The notes: generated by a model not told the origin, from the letters alone. A stretch of 64,000 bases of DNA from Bugula neritina (GCA_964035545.1 OZ037766.1:25366126-25430125); one strand, 5' to 3'. Shown: positions 1 through 22,486, counted from the first letter of the stretch. Made by a program: numbers and translations.

Positions 1-2549
1 GAAACCAATTAACCAAATTGTATGCAATTGGTAAATTAATGATGTTTTTAATTTATGATCATCATCATGTTATATTACTATTGCTATAATCAATTTATTA
101 CTGTGTTTCACTGGTTTAATTTGCTAACATCTGCCTAGTTTAACTAGGCTGGGGTGAATAGGACTGTTCTGATTCTCAAGCCATGAGCATCTTGTGCAAA
201 TATCATCATATATAAATCTACTATGACTATGAGTATTAATATTGCTATAATCATTATGATTACAACTATTATACTTGAAAATATAAATTTAAATTATGAA
301 TATTTGTAATTCACCAATAATCATACTATGTTAATTTAGTTATAATAAATATAATAATATAACTATAGTTATACTTATACTAAACTTATACTTATAGGCT
401 GTTGTAGTAGTATATTTATATTAATGTTATAATTATATTTATAATATATAATAATAATATTACCATACTTATACTTATAGATTTAACTATGTCTATAGTC
501 TAACACTAACAGTAACAATAACTGTAACTCTAACTTTATAACATTAACTAATACTATAACTATAAACAATACCAGTAAATACTGAAATAGTATTAGTATT
601 ACTATTACTATTAAGTATTACTATTGTATAAGTATTACTATTAGTATTTAGTGTTATAATAATATTTAAATTAAATTTAATAGTAAACAAAAAAAGTAAA
701 CTATTAGTATTAGTATTACTTTTACTATTAATATTACTATAGTATTAGACTTAGTTACTAGTATTAGTATTACTATTAGTATTACTACTTTTAGTATTAA
801 CTATTATATTTTAAATTATTACGTTTTCATGTAATTTTATTACTTAGACTAGTATAGTAGCAAATGCACTTGACAATAATCAAAACACTATAACTACCAA
901 TTAACCAACTGGCGGAGAAAATTAAATCATTAAAATACATCTCGAGATAACAGTTGAAAGTTTGAATGAAATTCTTTTCATTGATTGACTGTCGGAGTCA
1001 AGTTCCACAGGACACACCCAAACATACCACACAAGCTGTTTGCAGAACATCGCCAATAAAACTTGTTAGTATTTCCGTTTTTTAATCACATGACCATGTT
1101 GATGTTAATATTTACGGATAGTTTCGATCGTACTATAAATGGTGTACAATTACAAGTAGAGGTTGTATACAAAATTTAATGTTTGTTCTTAATACAACTC
1201 TTCAAAACCAAAAACAAGTAGCTACATGCGAATTTTAATTTTTCTTTATATTAGCTGTAAAGTGAACAATGTTGATGTTCGTTCTTGTTCATTAAACTTA
1301 GTCATTGAATTTGGCATTTAATTTTCATTTCAGACATTTGATTACATTTTGATTTTGATTTACTGATTGAATTTGATTAACTTCAAGTTATAGTTCAAGA
1401 TTTTGTGATAAATTTTAAGATACATTTTAAGTTTTATCTCTATGCTTTAGTTTTACTTATACTAATAGTAATACTTTTGGTAATTATAATAGTAATAGTG
1501 TATTGAGTTGATGAAAAAACAGAAGAATGGAAATAGTAAAATTAAATTGAAACTCGATATTCTTCATTCTTGTTTTTGATGAAGCAATTTTAAATTAATT
1601 TAGAATAAGAATGCTCATGCTGTTAGTATTAATGTTAGTGTTGCATCAGCACTTGCAGTTACTATTAGTGGTAAACTTTTGGTTTTGCTTTTGCTGTAGC
1701 TTGGAGTTAGTCCATATTCATGTTGATGTTGTAATTGTAGTTGTAGTGGTAAAAAGTATCACTATCAGCATTGTAATAAGAATTAGACAACTCGAACTCA
1801 CTACGTAAAAATTGAATCACTTTGATGACACCTAACTTATTCTTAAGGCTAATAGCTCCAAATTTATGAATGCCTCTTGACTGTTTTGAGTCTCTGTCTT
1901 GTAGTTGTATTGTTTTTGGGGATTTATAATATCAATTTGTTGGGATAAATTAAGTTTAAACTGTTGTCCTAGGTTTCATTTTAGTTGATTTGTTGATTCT
2001 TTTTCTTGTATTTGCTTGTAAGTTATATAGATTAGACTTATCATACAATTATACAATACAATGGCCCTCGCTGATAACTGACATCACACAGTTGTATGGT
2101 GGTAGCATATATAAATGTCATCTAGTAGGTTTTTGAGAAAAGGAAATGATTGGTCCCATGATCACAGCTGTTTGTTAATGAGTTTTCTAATTAAAATATG
2201 TAAAAAATGCATTTACACTGACATTGGTATCAGCAGCTGTCTTAGATTCAACTCTGCAATGAAGTTGATTATTAAAAACGGAGAACAATACCAGGTTTTG
2301 TAGATTACAGATATTCGTGTTCTGCTTGCATATAAATGTACATATTAGTATCACTATAACATTATGCAGCAACTACAACAAACTACAAGACTGTTTTAGT
2401 TAAAGTATTTGTGTAATAGTATTAGTGAAAGCATGCTTTTAATTAGATTTGTTGTTTTATAGAGGTTTGGTGCTGCAATTGAGCAATAACATCTAATCTA
2501 TGCCCGGTGTCTATACTGTTGATGCAAAGGTCTTCAAAAGGCAGTAAAA
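1..2549. other. Intergenic DNA upstream of the Rag GTPase gene
   Basis: No gene is recognisable. The first 850 bases are very AT-rich, with runs of imperfect hexanucleotide repeat of the ATTAGT/ATTACT type (about 585-800). A mixed-composition stretch at 950-1120 has no coding signal. A TATA-like TATATAAAT at about 2107 lies some 440 bases before the Rag start codon; I cannot say whether it is used. Confidence 0.5.
585..805. repeat. Imperfect ATTAGT/ATTACT microsatellite
   Basis: Interspersed copies of ATTAGT and ATTACT form a degenerate 6-base tandem repeat. The same motif recurs at about 19055-19170 and, more loosely, at 28300-28560 and 29940-30000, so it is a common low-complexity sequence in this genome. 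Confidence 0.7.
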
Positions 2550-10212
<7,663 letters not shown>

Positions 10213-13119
10213 ATGGCCGCCACTCAAGACAAGTTGCTGTATTTAAACGCAAAAGCCAGAGGCGAAGCCATTAGGATGCTATACGCTCTTGGTGGAGAGA
10301 AGTATGAGGATAAACGAGTGGATTTCCAGGTTTTAGCTCAAATAAAGGGAGGTGAGGGACACTAAGATTTTTGGTTACCAATTGAGGTTTTGAATAAGTT
10401 TGAATATAGTTTGTTGCTTCTGATTAGCCAATGAGATTGGGTTATTAATAAACTGAAAGTGCAATGAAAATTATTTTTAAGTGCAATTTAGCTAGTTATA
10501 ACTATTTTTAGTTCACTTTTGAAATTAGTACAACTATTTTTATAGTTTGTGTTAATAATATACTTTATTTACAAACACATTTTCATGTTTAAATCACAAC
10601 TTTAATCAGAAAAAATCATGATGATCAATCATTTTTATATAGCTATATTTCCCTTTCTGATTTCACTTTGTGACATGAGTCAGTGTTTATTAAATAATAT
10701 GATATGATTCAGTTACAAATATCAGATGTATACTGCTAATTATAATGCAAGAAAATAGAAATGAGAAGGACATGGATACCATTTAACAGCATAAAGTATT
10801 GTATATAATATCTGGTAGACCTGATGGAGCATTAATACACTTCAAACTATTTGTTGAAATCTTCTATTGTTGAAGTTTTTCTATAGACCTTAGAATGTGA
10901 TAAACCAACATAAGTATCACTAGAATGATTATAAACGTAATAGCTTTGTAGAGTCCAACTATACCACCTTTGGTGACATAATTGTTATATATAAACCAAG
11001 ATATAATTTTAAAAATTTCTCACCAGATAATCACTACGTTTCCATAGCTTGCATAACGCAAATGTATTTTTTATTTGATCTGTTTGGAAACAGTTATATG
11101 AATATAACCACAACCATAAGTTAATGCAAGCGCAACCACAAATCTATCCGAGCCGGATTCATTCGAAGCAATAGAAACGCAATGATAGGCACTAATATAG
11201 AGTGATATTATTATTGCAATGTTCTAGCAAAAGCACTATATTTTCATGTAGATTTGTTTCTATACTCATTAACATTGGTACTATTGCAGACCTCCCACTT
11301 GGTCAAGTACCTACCCTGGAGACTAAGCACGGAGTACTCACACAGTCTAATTCTATTGCAAGATATGTGGCTAAAAAGCTGGGTGAGTTAAGTTAGCAAC
11401 ACCTGCATGGTGCACAGTCTATTTTTATCATAGCACCAAGAGATGAGGGACGTGAGCTTATTTGACTCACAGTTGGCAAAAAGGAATACAGGGCCGGGCA
11501 GATAGGCCTACAGTCTGCCTATACTCATTCACTGTATCAGCTTTTACTGCTGCTAAGGTATATTATAATAGTGAAGGTTAAAGTGGCTTACAGCCTGCAG
11601 TGAAATCGTTTTGTCAACAGACTCAACTTTCCATATCATTAATGTGCAGGTAGTCTTATCAGCTTTAATTAAGTTTGCTATCAACAAAGCTCTCCATTTT
11701 GAACTTTGTTACAGTATTCTAATGCTGAGGTTAGTTACGAATAAAACGATTGATGAATATAGCAAACGCTGTGAGCAGTTTGAAAACTTTAGGTATGACC
11801 AGTTGTTTTTAAGTTGGTGTAATTTAAATTTACAGAACAATTAGTTTGTAAATTTTTAGCTATTTCAAGTAAACAGATTGTTGAACCACAATATATACCA
11901 GATTGTTGTTTCAGGAGAACTCCTCTTAAAACCACATATTGTATTTTTTTCAATTGTTGTGTGACATTGGTTTATGGTATATAATCAGTTATGAGCTCTT
12001 GATTTTCTACAATTACAATAGAACTGTGAAATTGGTATACACTTGAAAAGTCCATATAACAAATGAAGCATCAACTAATATAATAAATACTTTGGTTTAC
12101 TTAGGATTAGCTGGAAAAGAACTGTGGGAAGAGGCACTGCATGATGTTGTGATTGAAGCAGTGCAGGCATGCATTGATGATTATGCAATTCCAAACATTT
12201 ACGCATGGAAGGTGTTCAAATCCATACCAACTCCTGAAAACTCTGAGCAAATACTAGAAGATGCCAAGAACAAATGGATTAAAGTTCTCAATTATATTGA
12301 ATCAATTTCAGAAAAAAGAGGCAAAAAATACATCGTTGGAGACTCAGTATGTGGAATACTTTTTGTTTAAAAATTTAAAGATTTTGCATGTAAAATCTTC
12401 AAAAAAGATTTTAACCAGCCAGCTTGCCAAATTATAATTTTTTTACCAAAAACAACTTATTCTTGTTGTTAGTCAACTTTATCTTATTGTGGGAACCTCC
12501 CGTGGTTGAAAACAGGAATAAGTTGTTTTTGGTAAAAAAATTATAATTCGGCAAGCTGGCTGGTTAAAATTTATTTTGAAGATTTTACATGGAAAATCCC
12601 AGAGAACAAAAATATTATCATAATGAATCTTTTTTGTACTCTGAGAGTTGTCCTCTTTTTCTATTTGCAATGCCAGCTCATCGCACTGTCACATGTCACG
12701 AATGATGTTCTTTCTATTTTACAAATGACTGCTTCATAAATCTTAGGCATTTTAATTCTAATGATTTTTAGTAATTTGTGAAACAATCAACAGCGAAGTT
12801 AATCATGCATATACATTTTCTCTCGAATTTGAGACATGTAGTATGTTAGCTCCTAACAATATAGTATTCTAGTTCGTAATAATAGTTGATATGTCGTTAT
12901 TACCCTTTCCAAATATCAATTCTTTAATGCGTGATATTATATTATTTGCTACAGCTTGGATTGGCCGAGTGTTGGTTGTATGCTGCTTTGGATTTCTGCA
13001 AAGTTGGCTGTCCAGGTCTCATGAGTTTAACTCCATGGACTAAAAGATTTACTGAAACAGTTGAAGCGGACCCCAAACTTAAAAAATATTTGGCTGAAAG
13101 ACCCAAGAGTTTGTTATAA
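10213..13119 (+). CDS. Sigma-class-like glutathione S-transferase, paralogue 1
   Basis: Cytosolic glutathione S-transferase of 212 residues, joining glutathione to electrophiles or isomerising lipid hydroperoxide-type substrates. Exons 10213-10351, 11290-11382, 12105-12346 and 12955-13119; all introns are GT-AG. The N-terminal thioredoxin-like domain has the candidate catalytic Tyr10 in KLLYLNAKARGEAIRMLY, the cis-proline in QVPTLET (Pro54), and the glutathione-contacting QSNSIARY (Gln65-Ser66). The helical C-terminal domain follows, with an N-capping-type GDSLGLAECWLYAA segment joined across the last intron. The length and motifs fit sigma/S-crystallin-type GSTs. The closest relative visible is the second GST at 20467-22472, with the same splice phases and exons 2-4 of identical length (93, 242, 165). 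Intron 3 contains a palindromic insertion about 40 bases after the donor. The exact GST class needs a phylogeny. Confidence 0.93.
11101..11186. repeat. Diverged dispersed repeat, copy 1
   Basis: This segment of GST1 intron 1 resembles 31556-31654: both have an ACCACAACCATA block, a GC[AG]ACCA block, an ATTC[AG] block and a terminal GAAGCAATRRAAACGCARTGAT. The match is collinear but diverged, and the element type is unknown. Confidence 0.4.
12387..12591. mobile_element. Palindromic foldback insertion in GST1 intron 3
   Basis: Two arms of about 79 bases (12387-12465 and 12513-12591) are near-perfect reverse complements around a 47-base spacer. The arms include the block TTAACCAGCCAGCTTGCC. The structure fits a MITE or foldback element. 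No open frame lies inside, and I see no clear target duplication. Confidence 0.8.
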
Positions 13120-14690
13120 AATTATTATGTACATAAAATTTTGTAAAAATATATTTTATTGCCAATAAAACGAAAGTATTTCCTTATAATTACACTTTAA
13201 TCATTGAAATTGGGCAAGAATCAAAATGTGAGAACAACTCTTGAAATAAAATTGACTGAGCAATGAACATGTAGTGTAATTTGCCAAAAATTGCTTCACA
13301 CTAGTTTCTTCAAATGATGACTGCTTCATATGTCATGATTATATATATATGAACTACATTGGCAAATTTTATAGAGAAACTATGAATTAATTGCAATTCT
13401 TAGGTTTCAAAATAATATGGTCATCTTGCTTCTTAATGGTTTGGTGAAATAACTGTAATTTTGGCTAAAATTCCATATACGTTACTTTTCATCAACCTAA
13501 AAACTTTAATCTGGCAGGAGTTATAGATTTTCAAGTAGCTTTCATGGATTTTTTGAAGCTTAAACAAAATTGCATGATTACTTGAAAACAAAATTGCATT
13601 TTTGTGGTTTAAAGTCATATTTGTGACATCTAAGAATACAGAGATGTGTTTATACACTTATAATTAAGAATGTAATGAATTTCGGAAACAGTTGACCTAC
13701 GCTGTTGTGCAAGATATGAGCAAGTGAATTCAAAATCATAGACCTGTGTTAAGTTGCACCTCATAAACACAATTTACAGACAACAACTTATCACCTGTGT
13801 ATAAATGCTATTTACAATCATTATTAACACAAGTGATGGCTAAAACCGTGTAACATATACAGCAAAAGTAGCACATGGCAAGTGAGAGTTATGGGTTTTC
13901 CAAGTATCTACAACAGCAGTTCACTGGAAAAGAGGATGTATTGGTGCTTGTAGTATGAGAAGTTATCTTATTTTGTGATAAAATAATACTTTGGCCAATT
14001 TAAGAGATATAGATAAGAAATTTATAAAAATACAACGAATCTCTGATGTGTCCAAGCCTAAAAATATAACATAAACTTTAATAATTTATTTATCTACAAT
14101 ATGGAGGCTTGTTGTATTTTTACTAACTTCAGCGTCTAAAATTATTGACAAGAAGGACCTTAATTTATGACTGCTAAACCCTTCATTTCAGTTGTAACAT
14201 GCGCGCTAGTTTAGGAGAGTTCAGTTTATGTACAGTGCATTTTGGTACATGCAACTAATTCTACATTGCAGCTTCTTCAAAGTCAATTACTCTCTAGCTT
14301 TCAGCTTTGAAAACCTTGATCCAGTTATGAGATCATAAAAAACTATTAACTTTTTTTAGTTGATAGAAACCATTGTACGATTACAGTCTTTTATTATTAA
14401 CTAGAACTTTCTTAATTTGCACATAACTAAAAAATGGTTTGAAACTGAATGTTATCACAAAAATATTATATATTATGTTAAACAACATTTTATGCACAAT
14501 GGCATACTTCCACTGTTTCACAAAATATCATTACAATATACTGCGTATAAGTTAGATAAATTGATTAGAATGACTAGAATCAACATTTTACAATGTATGT
14601 ATGCGCACCAACACTAGTTGAATTCAAAATAAATAACTACAGCTTCTAAAATTTATAATAACTGTCGCTACAATTGAAGGATTTGAGCTT
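13120..14690. other. GST1 3' flank and spacer
   Basis: AATAAA at 13164-13169, 45 bases past the GST1 stop, is a good polyadenylation signal. The rest is AT-rich non-coding DNA up to the convergent GPCR gene; nothing else is recognised. Confidence 0.5.
13164..13169 (+). promoter_or_regulatory. Polyadenylation signal of GST1
   Basis: Canonical AATAAA 45 bases after the stop codon of the first GST gene. Confidence 0.7.
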
Positions 14691-15629
14691 CTAATTGGGC
14701 TGAATTGCTGTCTTTTTCAACTTGAGTAGATTCAATACATGAACACGGTAGCCTGGGGTCATAACAATATAAAACACAACATTAAAAATGCTGTACATTG
14801 TCATGTAGAAATAGGAAGTCCACCTCAGCGAGCTTACCAAGCTATTTGGAATGTCATCAAAATTATTGCAAACCAGCAGCACAACTGTTGGAAGATAAGA
14901 CAGGTAATGGGTGATGGAAGCAACTATAATATACTGGGCAGATCTTTTCAATACCAAATCATCTTGTGCTGGAGCAGTACTTCTTAACTGCATTCTCTTC
15001 AACTCTCGCCAAGTCTTTGGTAGGCAGATAGCAAAAGCAAGCAAGGCTGTTATAATGGATACAAGGAAAGCAACACTTGCCTGCATATTGGGTTTAGCTG
15101 AAATAGCTCCAAATTCACCAAAACAATACTCCTTAGTGTATGTGCCAATAACGATTGTCATGAGGACAAAGCTGGTAATCCAAACTAGGCCCAAACAGAG
15201 TTTTATGTTGCTAGTTATTTTGTTGGTGTTAATCTGATAGGGAAAACATATAGAAATGTATCGCCCATAGCTGCCTATAGCCAAAACAAAATTTTTTGCA
15301 ACAAAGGAAACAGCTGAAAAAATAGTAACCGTTACTTGGAAGATGCGTGCACCGCTAAGTGGTAAGGTTACAATTTTCCTGTTCAACTGGCAGCTAATTG
15401 CCAAAGAGAAAGTCAAGCAGGTTCCGACCTCACATATCCCGATGTTGACTACTATCCAAAAATATGCGTTTCTTTTTGACAGGTCCAACTTTTTTAGAGA
15501 AACCAGGTTGAGAATGTTGAATATAACACTAAAAACATTAAAAGAAAAGAACGCTGTCGGTTTAAAGGAATCTACACAAATATCAGTGATGTCACCACAA
15601 ATGACGCTACTATTTTCCATGACAAACAC
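14691..15629 (-). CDS. Divergent rhodopsin-like (class A) GPCR, intronless
   Basis: Single-exon open frame of 312 residues with seven hydrophobic segments, at roughly 27-46, 56-80, 94-119, 140-165, 180-205, 225-250 and 265-290. Features fitting class A receptors are a sequon in the short N-terminus (NSS at 6-8), a GRYISICFPYQ motif at the end of TM3 (residues 122-132, in place of the usual DRY), basic intracellular loops, and a short C-terminal tail with KLKK. The TM7 end reads FNVVFYIVM, so a clean NPxxY is missing. I do not recognise the ligand family. The second in-frame Met, three codons in, could also be the start. It sits between the two GST genes on the opposite strand, converging on GST1. 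Its ORF is intact, so I see no sign of pseudogenisation. It could also belong to a lineage-specific orphan expansion. Confidence 0.8.
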   Translation of the reverse strand: MFVMENSSVICGDITDICVDSFKPTAFFSFNVFSVIFNILNLVSLKKLDLSKRNAYFWIVVNIGICEVGTCLTFSLAISCQLNRKIVTLPLSGARIFQVTVTIFSAVSFVAKNFVLAIGSYGRYISICFPYQINTNKITSNIKLCLGLVWITSFVLMTIVIGTYTKEYCFGEFGAISAKPNMQASVAFLVSIITALLAFAICLPKTWRELKRMQLRSTAPAQDDLVLKRSAQYIIVASITHYLSYLPTVVLLVCNNFDDIPNSLVSSLRWTSYFYMTMYSIFNVVFYIVMTPGYRVHVLNLLKLKKTAIQPN

Positions 15630-18241
<2,612 letters not shown>

Positions 18242-18536
18242 GTAGGCTATTTGTAGACGATAATATATTATACAGAACACTATACCTATATTATAACAAT
18301 CTGCACATATTTAGCATATGATTGTATGCTTACTTTGTGGTATATTAGGTATAACTTAGCATATCTGTTCCTCCCCTTCCCCTATCCTTCATCTAATATA
18401 ACGACGTATGGATAATATAATGTTTGATTGCTGATATGCACTGGTTTAGAATGCTTGCGGAGTTATTTTCTCTTAAACTAGTGTAACCACCAATGTCAGA
18501 AACTTCTCTCGTAGTTTTATATAACCTGTTTATACT

Positions 18537-18670
18537 TGTTCTATAAGCAACTCCGAGTTAGGGGTGACTGTGTGCAGTATAAAGTTTTCAAATTTGTAGT
18601 TACGGGACTTTACTCTAAGCTTGAGAACCCCAAACTACTGTGCTCAAAATCAGAGCTGCCTATAGAACAA
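18537..18670. mobile_element. Foldback family, copy A
   Basis: Ends TTGTTCTATAAGCAACTCCG and CGGAGTTG-like/CTGCCTATAGAACAA form inverted repeats. The interior has GGGTGACTG and its partner GAACCCCAAACTACTG. It is shared with 23099-23231 and 45178-45336; this copy is the most degraded inside. Confidence 0.75.
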
Positions 18671-19054
18671 TTCCAAATGCAAAGGCTAAATTTTTGAATA
18701 TCGGGCACGAAAACTGTGTTTTGTCTTTTAATATTAAACTGACCACTCATTGCTGTTCAACAATAGGTTTTCTTTTGCTTCAACAGCTTATTCTGGTTGT
18801 TTATACAGGTTTTGAAAAAATATCAATGCGTCAGTGTCACAGTCAGTGTCACTGTTGTCGTTGACAAAGTGAGACTCAAACTCAAGGAATGAAAGTCAGA
18901 GAGATGATCTTAAAGTTCATCTTTGAACATCGAGTTTGACTTTGAGTGATTATCATTAAATCAACTGACAATCAAACTAATCTTTAATTTTAAAATCATT
19001 TGCCTTTTACTTTTGACTATATTCAGAATCATATAATAATAATTAACATTATTA

Positions 19055-19170
19055 CTATTATAATATTTATAACTATTACTATTAGTATTAGTATTACTAT
19101 TAGTATTACTATTAGTATTAGTATTAGCTACTATTACTATTACTATTAGTATTAGTATTGATAATCATAA
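19055..19170. repeat. ATTAGT/ATTACT microsatellite
   Basis: Tandem ATTAGT and ATTACT hexamers with few interruptions, the same motif as at 585-805. Confidence 0.75.
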
Positions 19171-19579
19171 TACTATTAAATTTAATAAAATAATATTCAT
19201 ATTGTAATTTATTTTATAATTCAAATTATTTCTTGTAAATATAAATATTTATTTTGATAATCACTATTATTGTTATTGTCTTATCAAGATAATTGAATTT
19301 GATGAGTAACTGCAGCCGCTAGACTGTAACTTAATACTTGAACTAAAGTGAAAGTTAATACTAATCAGTAATCGCTACTCACTCTCAGTACTCGGACTAC
19401 TACACCGTCTCAGTAAAGTGCACCAAGCACTTTGTAATACAAAGTTTTGATTATAATACTCGTAAAAGTTAACTATAACAGAGCAGTGTGGGTCTCAGAC
19501 AAACTAAAACAATGCTATATAATATAGCTATATATACCAAGTCAAACTCTAAGAATTCACTTGAAGTAGCATCAGCTAA

Positions 19580-19690
19580 TGGTCACTGACTATTGTAGTG
19601 TTGAGTATACCCAGCAGTCCAGTGATGTAATGGTTAGCACATTTGCTTGCAAGCCAAAGGTCTCTGGTTCAATTCCCAGTGGGGTTGCAA
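19580..19690 (+). mobile_element. tRNA-derived SINE, copy 2
   Basis: The clearest copy. The tRNA-like body has A-box-like TGTAATGGTTAGCAC, an anticodon arm TTTGCTTGCAAGCCAAA (loop TTGCAAG, nominal anticodon GCA) and B box GGTTCAATTCC. Upstream homology to the other copies runs from GGTCACT to GTTGAGTATACCCAGCAG. The conserved DNA outside the tRNA body and the mismatched anticodon stem argue for a SINE and against a working tRNA gene. Confidence 0.8.
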
Positions 19691-19695
19691 AGTTA

Positions 19696-19730
19696 TGGGT
19701 TTAGGGTCTCGAGTTTGGAGTTGCATTTTG
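19696..19730 (+). repeat. Possible half-copy of the foldback family
   Basis: TGGGTTTAGGGTCTCGAGTTTGGAGTT resembles the inner arm TGGGTTCTCGAGTTTGGGGTT of the foldback family at 23137-23165. It sits between the SINE tail and the 410-bp foldback. Confidence 0.35.
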
Positions 19731-19753
19731 ACACCAGTACACTCTAAAGAATC

Positions 19754-20163
19754 CACGACATTTCGAAGATGACAATTGGAAAACACCTATTTAGAAAATA
19801 GACAATTAGAAAATGGACAATTGGAAAATAAACATTTGAAAAATAAAAAATATTCAACATGGTCTAGTCCAGAGGGGGAGGTTTAGTGACGGGTCAGGTT
19901 CAAAATAGCTTTTTGTAAATGTGAACAATTGTAAATTAGAACTATTCGATAATTAATTCTACTTCCATGATAGCCTAACTGATTCGACCATTATATTTAT
20001 TTTTAAAAGCTATTTTGGAATTGACCAGATGCTGGACAACCCCTCGGGACTAAACCATGTTGAATATTTTTCATTTTCCAAATGTCTATTTTCCAATTGT
20101 CCATTTTCTAATTGTCTATTTTCCAAATAGGTGTTTTCCAATTGTCATTTTCGAAATGTCGTG
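19754..20163. mobile_element. 410-bp foldback element with long inverted arms
   Basis: The left arm starts CACGACATTTCGAA and runs to about 19865. The right arm, from about 20040, is its reverse complement and ends TTCGAAATGTCGTG. The arms contain iterated GACAATTGGAAAA/GACAATTAGAAAA units, so they are internally repetitive. CACTCTAAA occurs five bases outside each end (19740-19748 and 20169-20177), a possible target duplication. No protein is encoded; a non-autonomous DNA transposon is likely. Confidence 0.85.
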
Positions 20164-20286
20164 TCACCCACTCTAAATCGCAAAATTGAGGAAGCTACAG
20201 CTATGTCCATTAATTTTTTTTTAATTTGTAGTTATAATCATTGTCACTGGCTATGGCTAAATTGCCGATCACTTGTTACTTATTTG

Positions 20287-20362
20287 TATTGTATTTAGTT
20301 AAATTACCATCATCACTACTATTAGCTTGTATTTAGTTAAATTACCATCATCACTACTATTA
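20287..20362. repeat. Tandem duplication of a 38-base unit
   Basis: The block containing GTATTTAGTTAAATTACCATC and CATCACTACTATTAGC occurs twice in direct succession, ending about 100 bases before the GST2 start codon. Confidence 0.85.
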
Positions 20363-20466
20363 GCATTAACAGTATTATTATGATAATTACTTTTTACTGT
20401 TCCCAGTGTTTGCACATTCAGCATCTTAGGTTGTTTTTTTACCTGGTGCTTACTTATAGACTAAGG

Positions 20467-22472
20467 ATGGCAGAAAGTAAAGACAAGTTGGTGTACTTTA
20501 ATCTAAGAGCTAGAGCTGAGGCTACTCGAATGTTATACAAAGTTGCAGAGAAAGAATTTGTTGATTACAGGTTTGGTTCAAGCGATGAATTTCAGAATAT
20601 GAAGCCAGGTACGTAGCCTTAGTTTATATAGCTTTATTGAAAGGGTTTTTATAGCCTACTGTACTACTAACAAGAAAAACCTACATCTAGATTACAGGCT
20701 CTGTTACTACAGTTACCAATATGTTTGTATTGGGTCTTTGAAGCTGTAAGCTTATAAAATTGTAACTTGTTTTGCTGACTCTTGCAGAGGTATTGATGGG
20801 ACAATCTTGTCATTTTTTCCATACATTGTTTTAATTTCTTGATCCAGAATTATTCATAAATCATAATTATTAGGAAAATCACTTAGTTACAGTTTTACAA
20901 AGTTTTGGCAGAATTAGCAGTAAATATGAACTGTTCTGGTATCTACAACTAGCATAGATATTATTGCTGCCAACGGTTTCCCTTTAGATATAGAAGTTTT
21001 AAAAGATACCTAGTAGACCTGGTATAAGTTCATAGTTTAAATCAATACTGCTTTAACACCTGATACTATTACAGCCCTGCCATTTGGCCTGGTTCCCATA
21101 CTTGAAACTGATAGTGGTATGCTGTCACAGTCAAATGTTATTGCAAGATATGTGGCCAAAAAACTGGGTGAGAATATATTATATTTAATGTACAGGTCAA
21201 TAGTGAAATAATTGAATTATATTTAGCATTTTAATCAGGGAAAGTGAATAGAAATGTTAACAATAGTTATCACATGGCCATTTGGTAAATTTATGACTAT
21301 TTTTGATACAATATTGTATGCAATTACTGATATTAAAAGCTGCCAATGTGAATTTAATTTTTTTTTCATTTGTTGGTAACAGTTGATTACATGAAATTTT
21401 AATCACTTTCACACTAAATAAAAATTTAACTCAGGTTTTTCGCAATGATTTGAATAATTTATTTAGTTTTTTCCCACATTAAGTGAGTACTTCTACAAAT
21501 TTTGTTTGATAACTAGTATACAATAACAGTTTTGAATCAATTATTACCCATAATTCCTCAGGGCTGGTAGGCAATGATTTGTGGGAAGAAGCCCTGCATG
21601 ACACTGTAGTAGAGGCTTCCCAAGACTGCGTGAACACCTACGCAGTGCCCAACATTTACTCCTGGAAAGTTTTCAAGTCGACGCCTGCTCCTGAAAATGC
21701 CTCTGAGCTGCTAGAAGCCGCCAAGAACAAGTGGGTTAAAGTACTTAATTATGTTGAGTCTATCGCGACTGGAAGAGGCAAGAAGTATATTATTGGGGAT
21801 ACGGTGAGTGATATTTCTCCATTACACTGCGTGTACAATAGTGAGAGTATAAAAATGAAGAATGGCTTTAGCCTGTTTCAAGGTGTTTTTGCCATATTGA
21901 AGCACTATACTACTCTGTATAACAGAATAAGGTGGTAATGAAAATACAACAGTTTGAAGGAAATACAACAGTTTGAAGGAAATGAAAAGTTTATTATTCG
22001 ATTGAAAAAACATGAATTTCCTGAATTGCAATTTTAGCTGATTTTAAAAAATGCATAGCAAATTGTTTGACCAACTGCTTTTATTGAATTTTGAATTTAA
22101 CAAAAAAGCTTATTGAACATTTGTTTTAACCAAGTTATTTCTGTGTGCGTATGTACTGGTTTTTGCCTTCTTATATCCGTGTTTATTGCCAAGTTTTTCC
22201 TAATATTCCCTATTAAATTCGTGGGATTGGTATTTGTTCTAAACTCAATATTAAAATGGTCCGAAATAGTGCAACTCCTCAACGTACAATTCAATGTTAT
22301 TTTATAGCCTGGGCTTGCGGAATGCTGGTTGTATGCTGCAATGCAATTCTGCAAAGTAGGATGTCCTGAGTTGCCTGGTCTCACACCCTGGGCTAAAAAA
22401 TTTACAGAAAACATGGAAGCTGATCCAAGAATAGCAAAGCATTTGGCTGAAAGACCAGAATCCAATCTGTAA
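20467..22472 (+). CDS. Sigma-class-like glutathione S-transferase, paralogue 2
   Basis: Cytosolic GST of 213 residues. Exons 20467-20608, 21075-21167, 21562-21803 and 22308-22472, all GT-AG and phase-consistent. The thioredoxin-like half has candidate catalytic Tyr10 in KLVYFNLRARAEATRMLY, the cis-proline in LVPILETD (Pro55), and QSNVIARY (Gln66-Ser67). The helical half contains LWEEALHDTVVEA and ends LAERPESNL. Against GST1 (10213-13119), splice phases match, exons 2-4 have identical lengths, and long blocks are identical (ARYVAKKL, WKVFKS, LNYVES/LNYIES, GLAECWLYAA, FCKVGCP). They are tandem duplicates about 7.3 kb apart. An in-frame ATG upstream (20380) is less likely as the start, because the family N-terminus begins at MAESKDKL. 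AATAAA lies 14 bases after the stop. The substrate cannot be read from the sequence. Confidence 0.93.
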
Positions 22473-22486
22473 CAAATGCTTGGTAT

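Noticed and set aside
19580-19690. A tRNA-Cys(GCA)-like gene
   Set aside because: Mismatch in the anticodon stem, poor acceptor stem, and two related copies with shared extra-tRNA sequence indicate a SINE.
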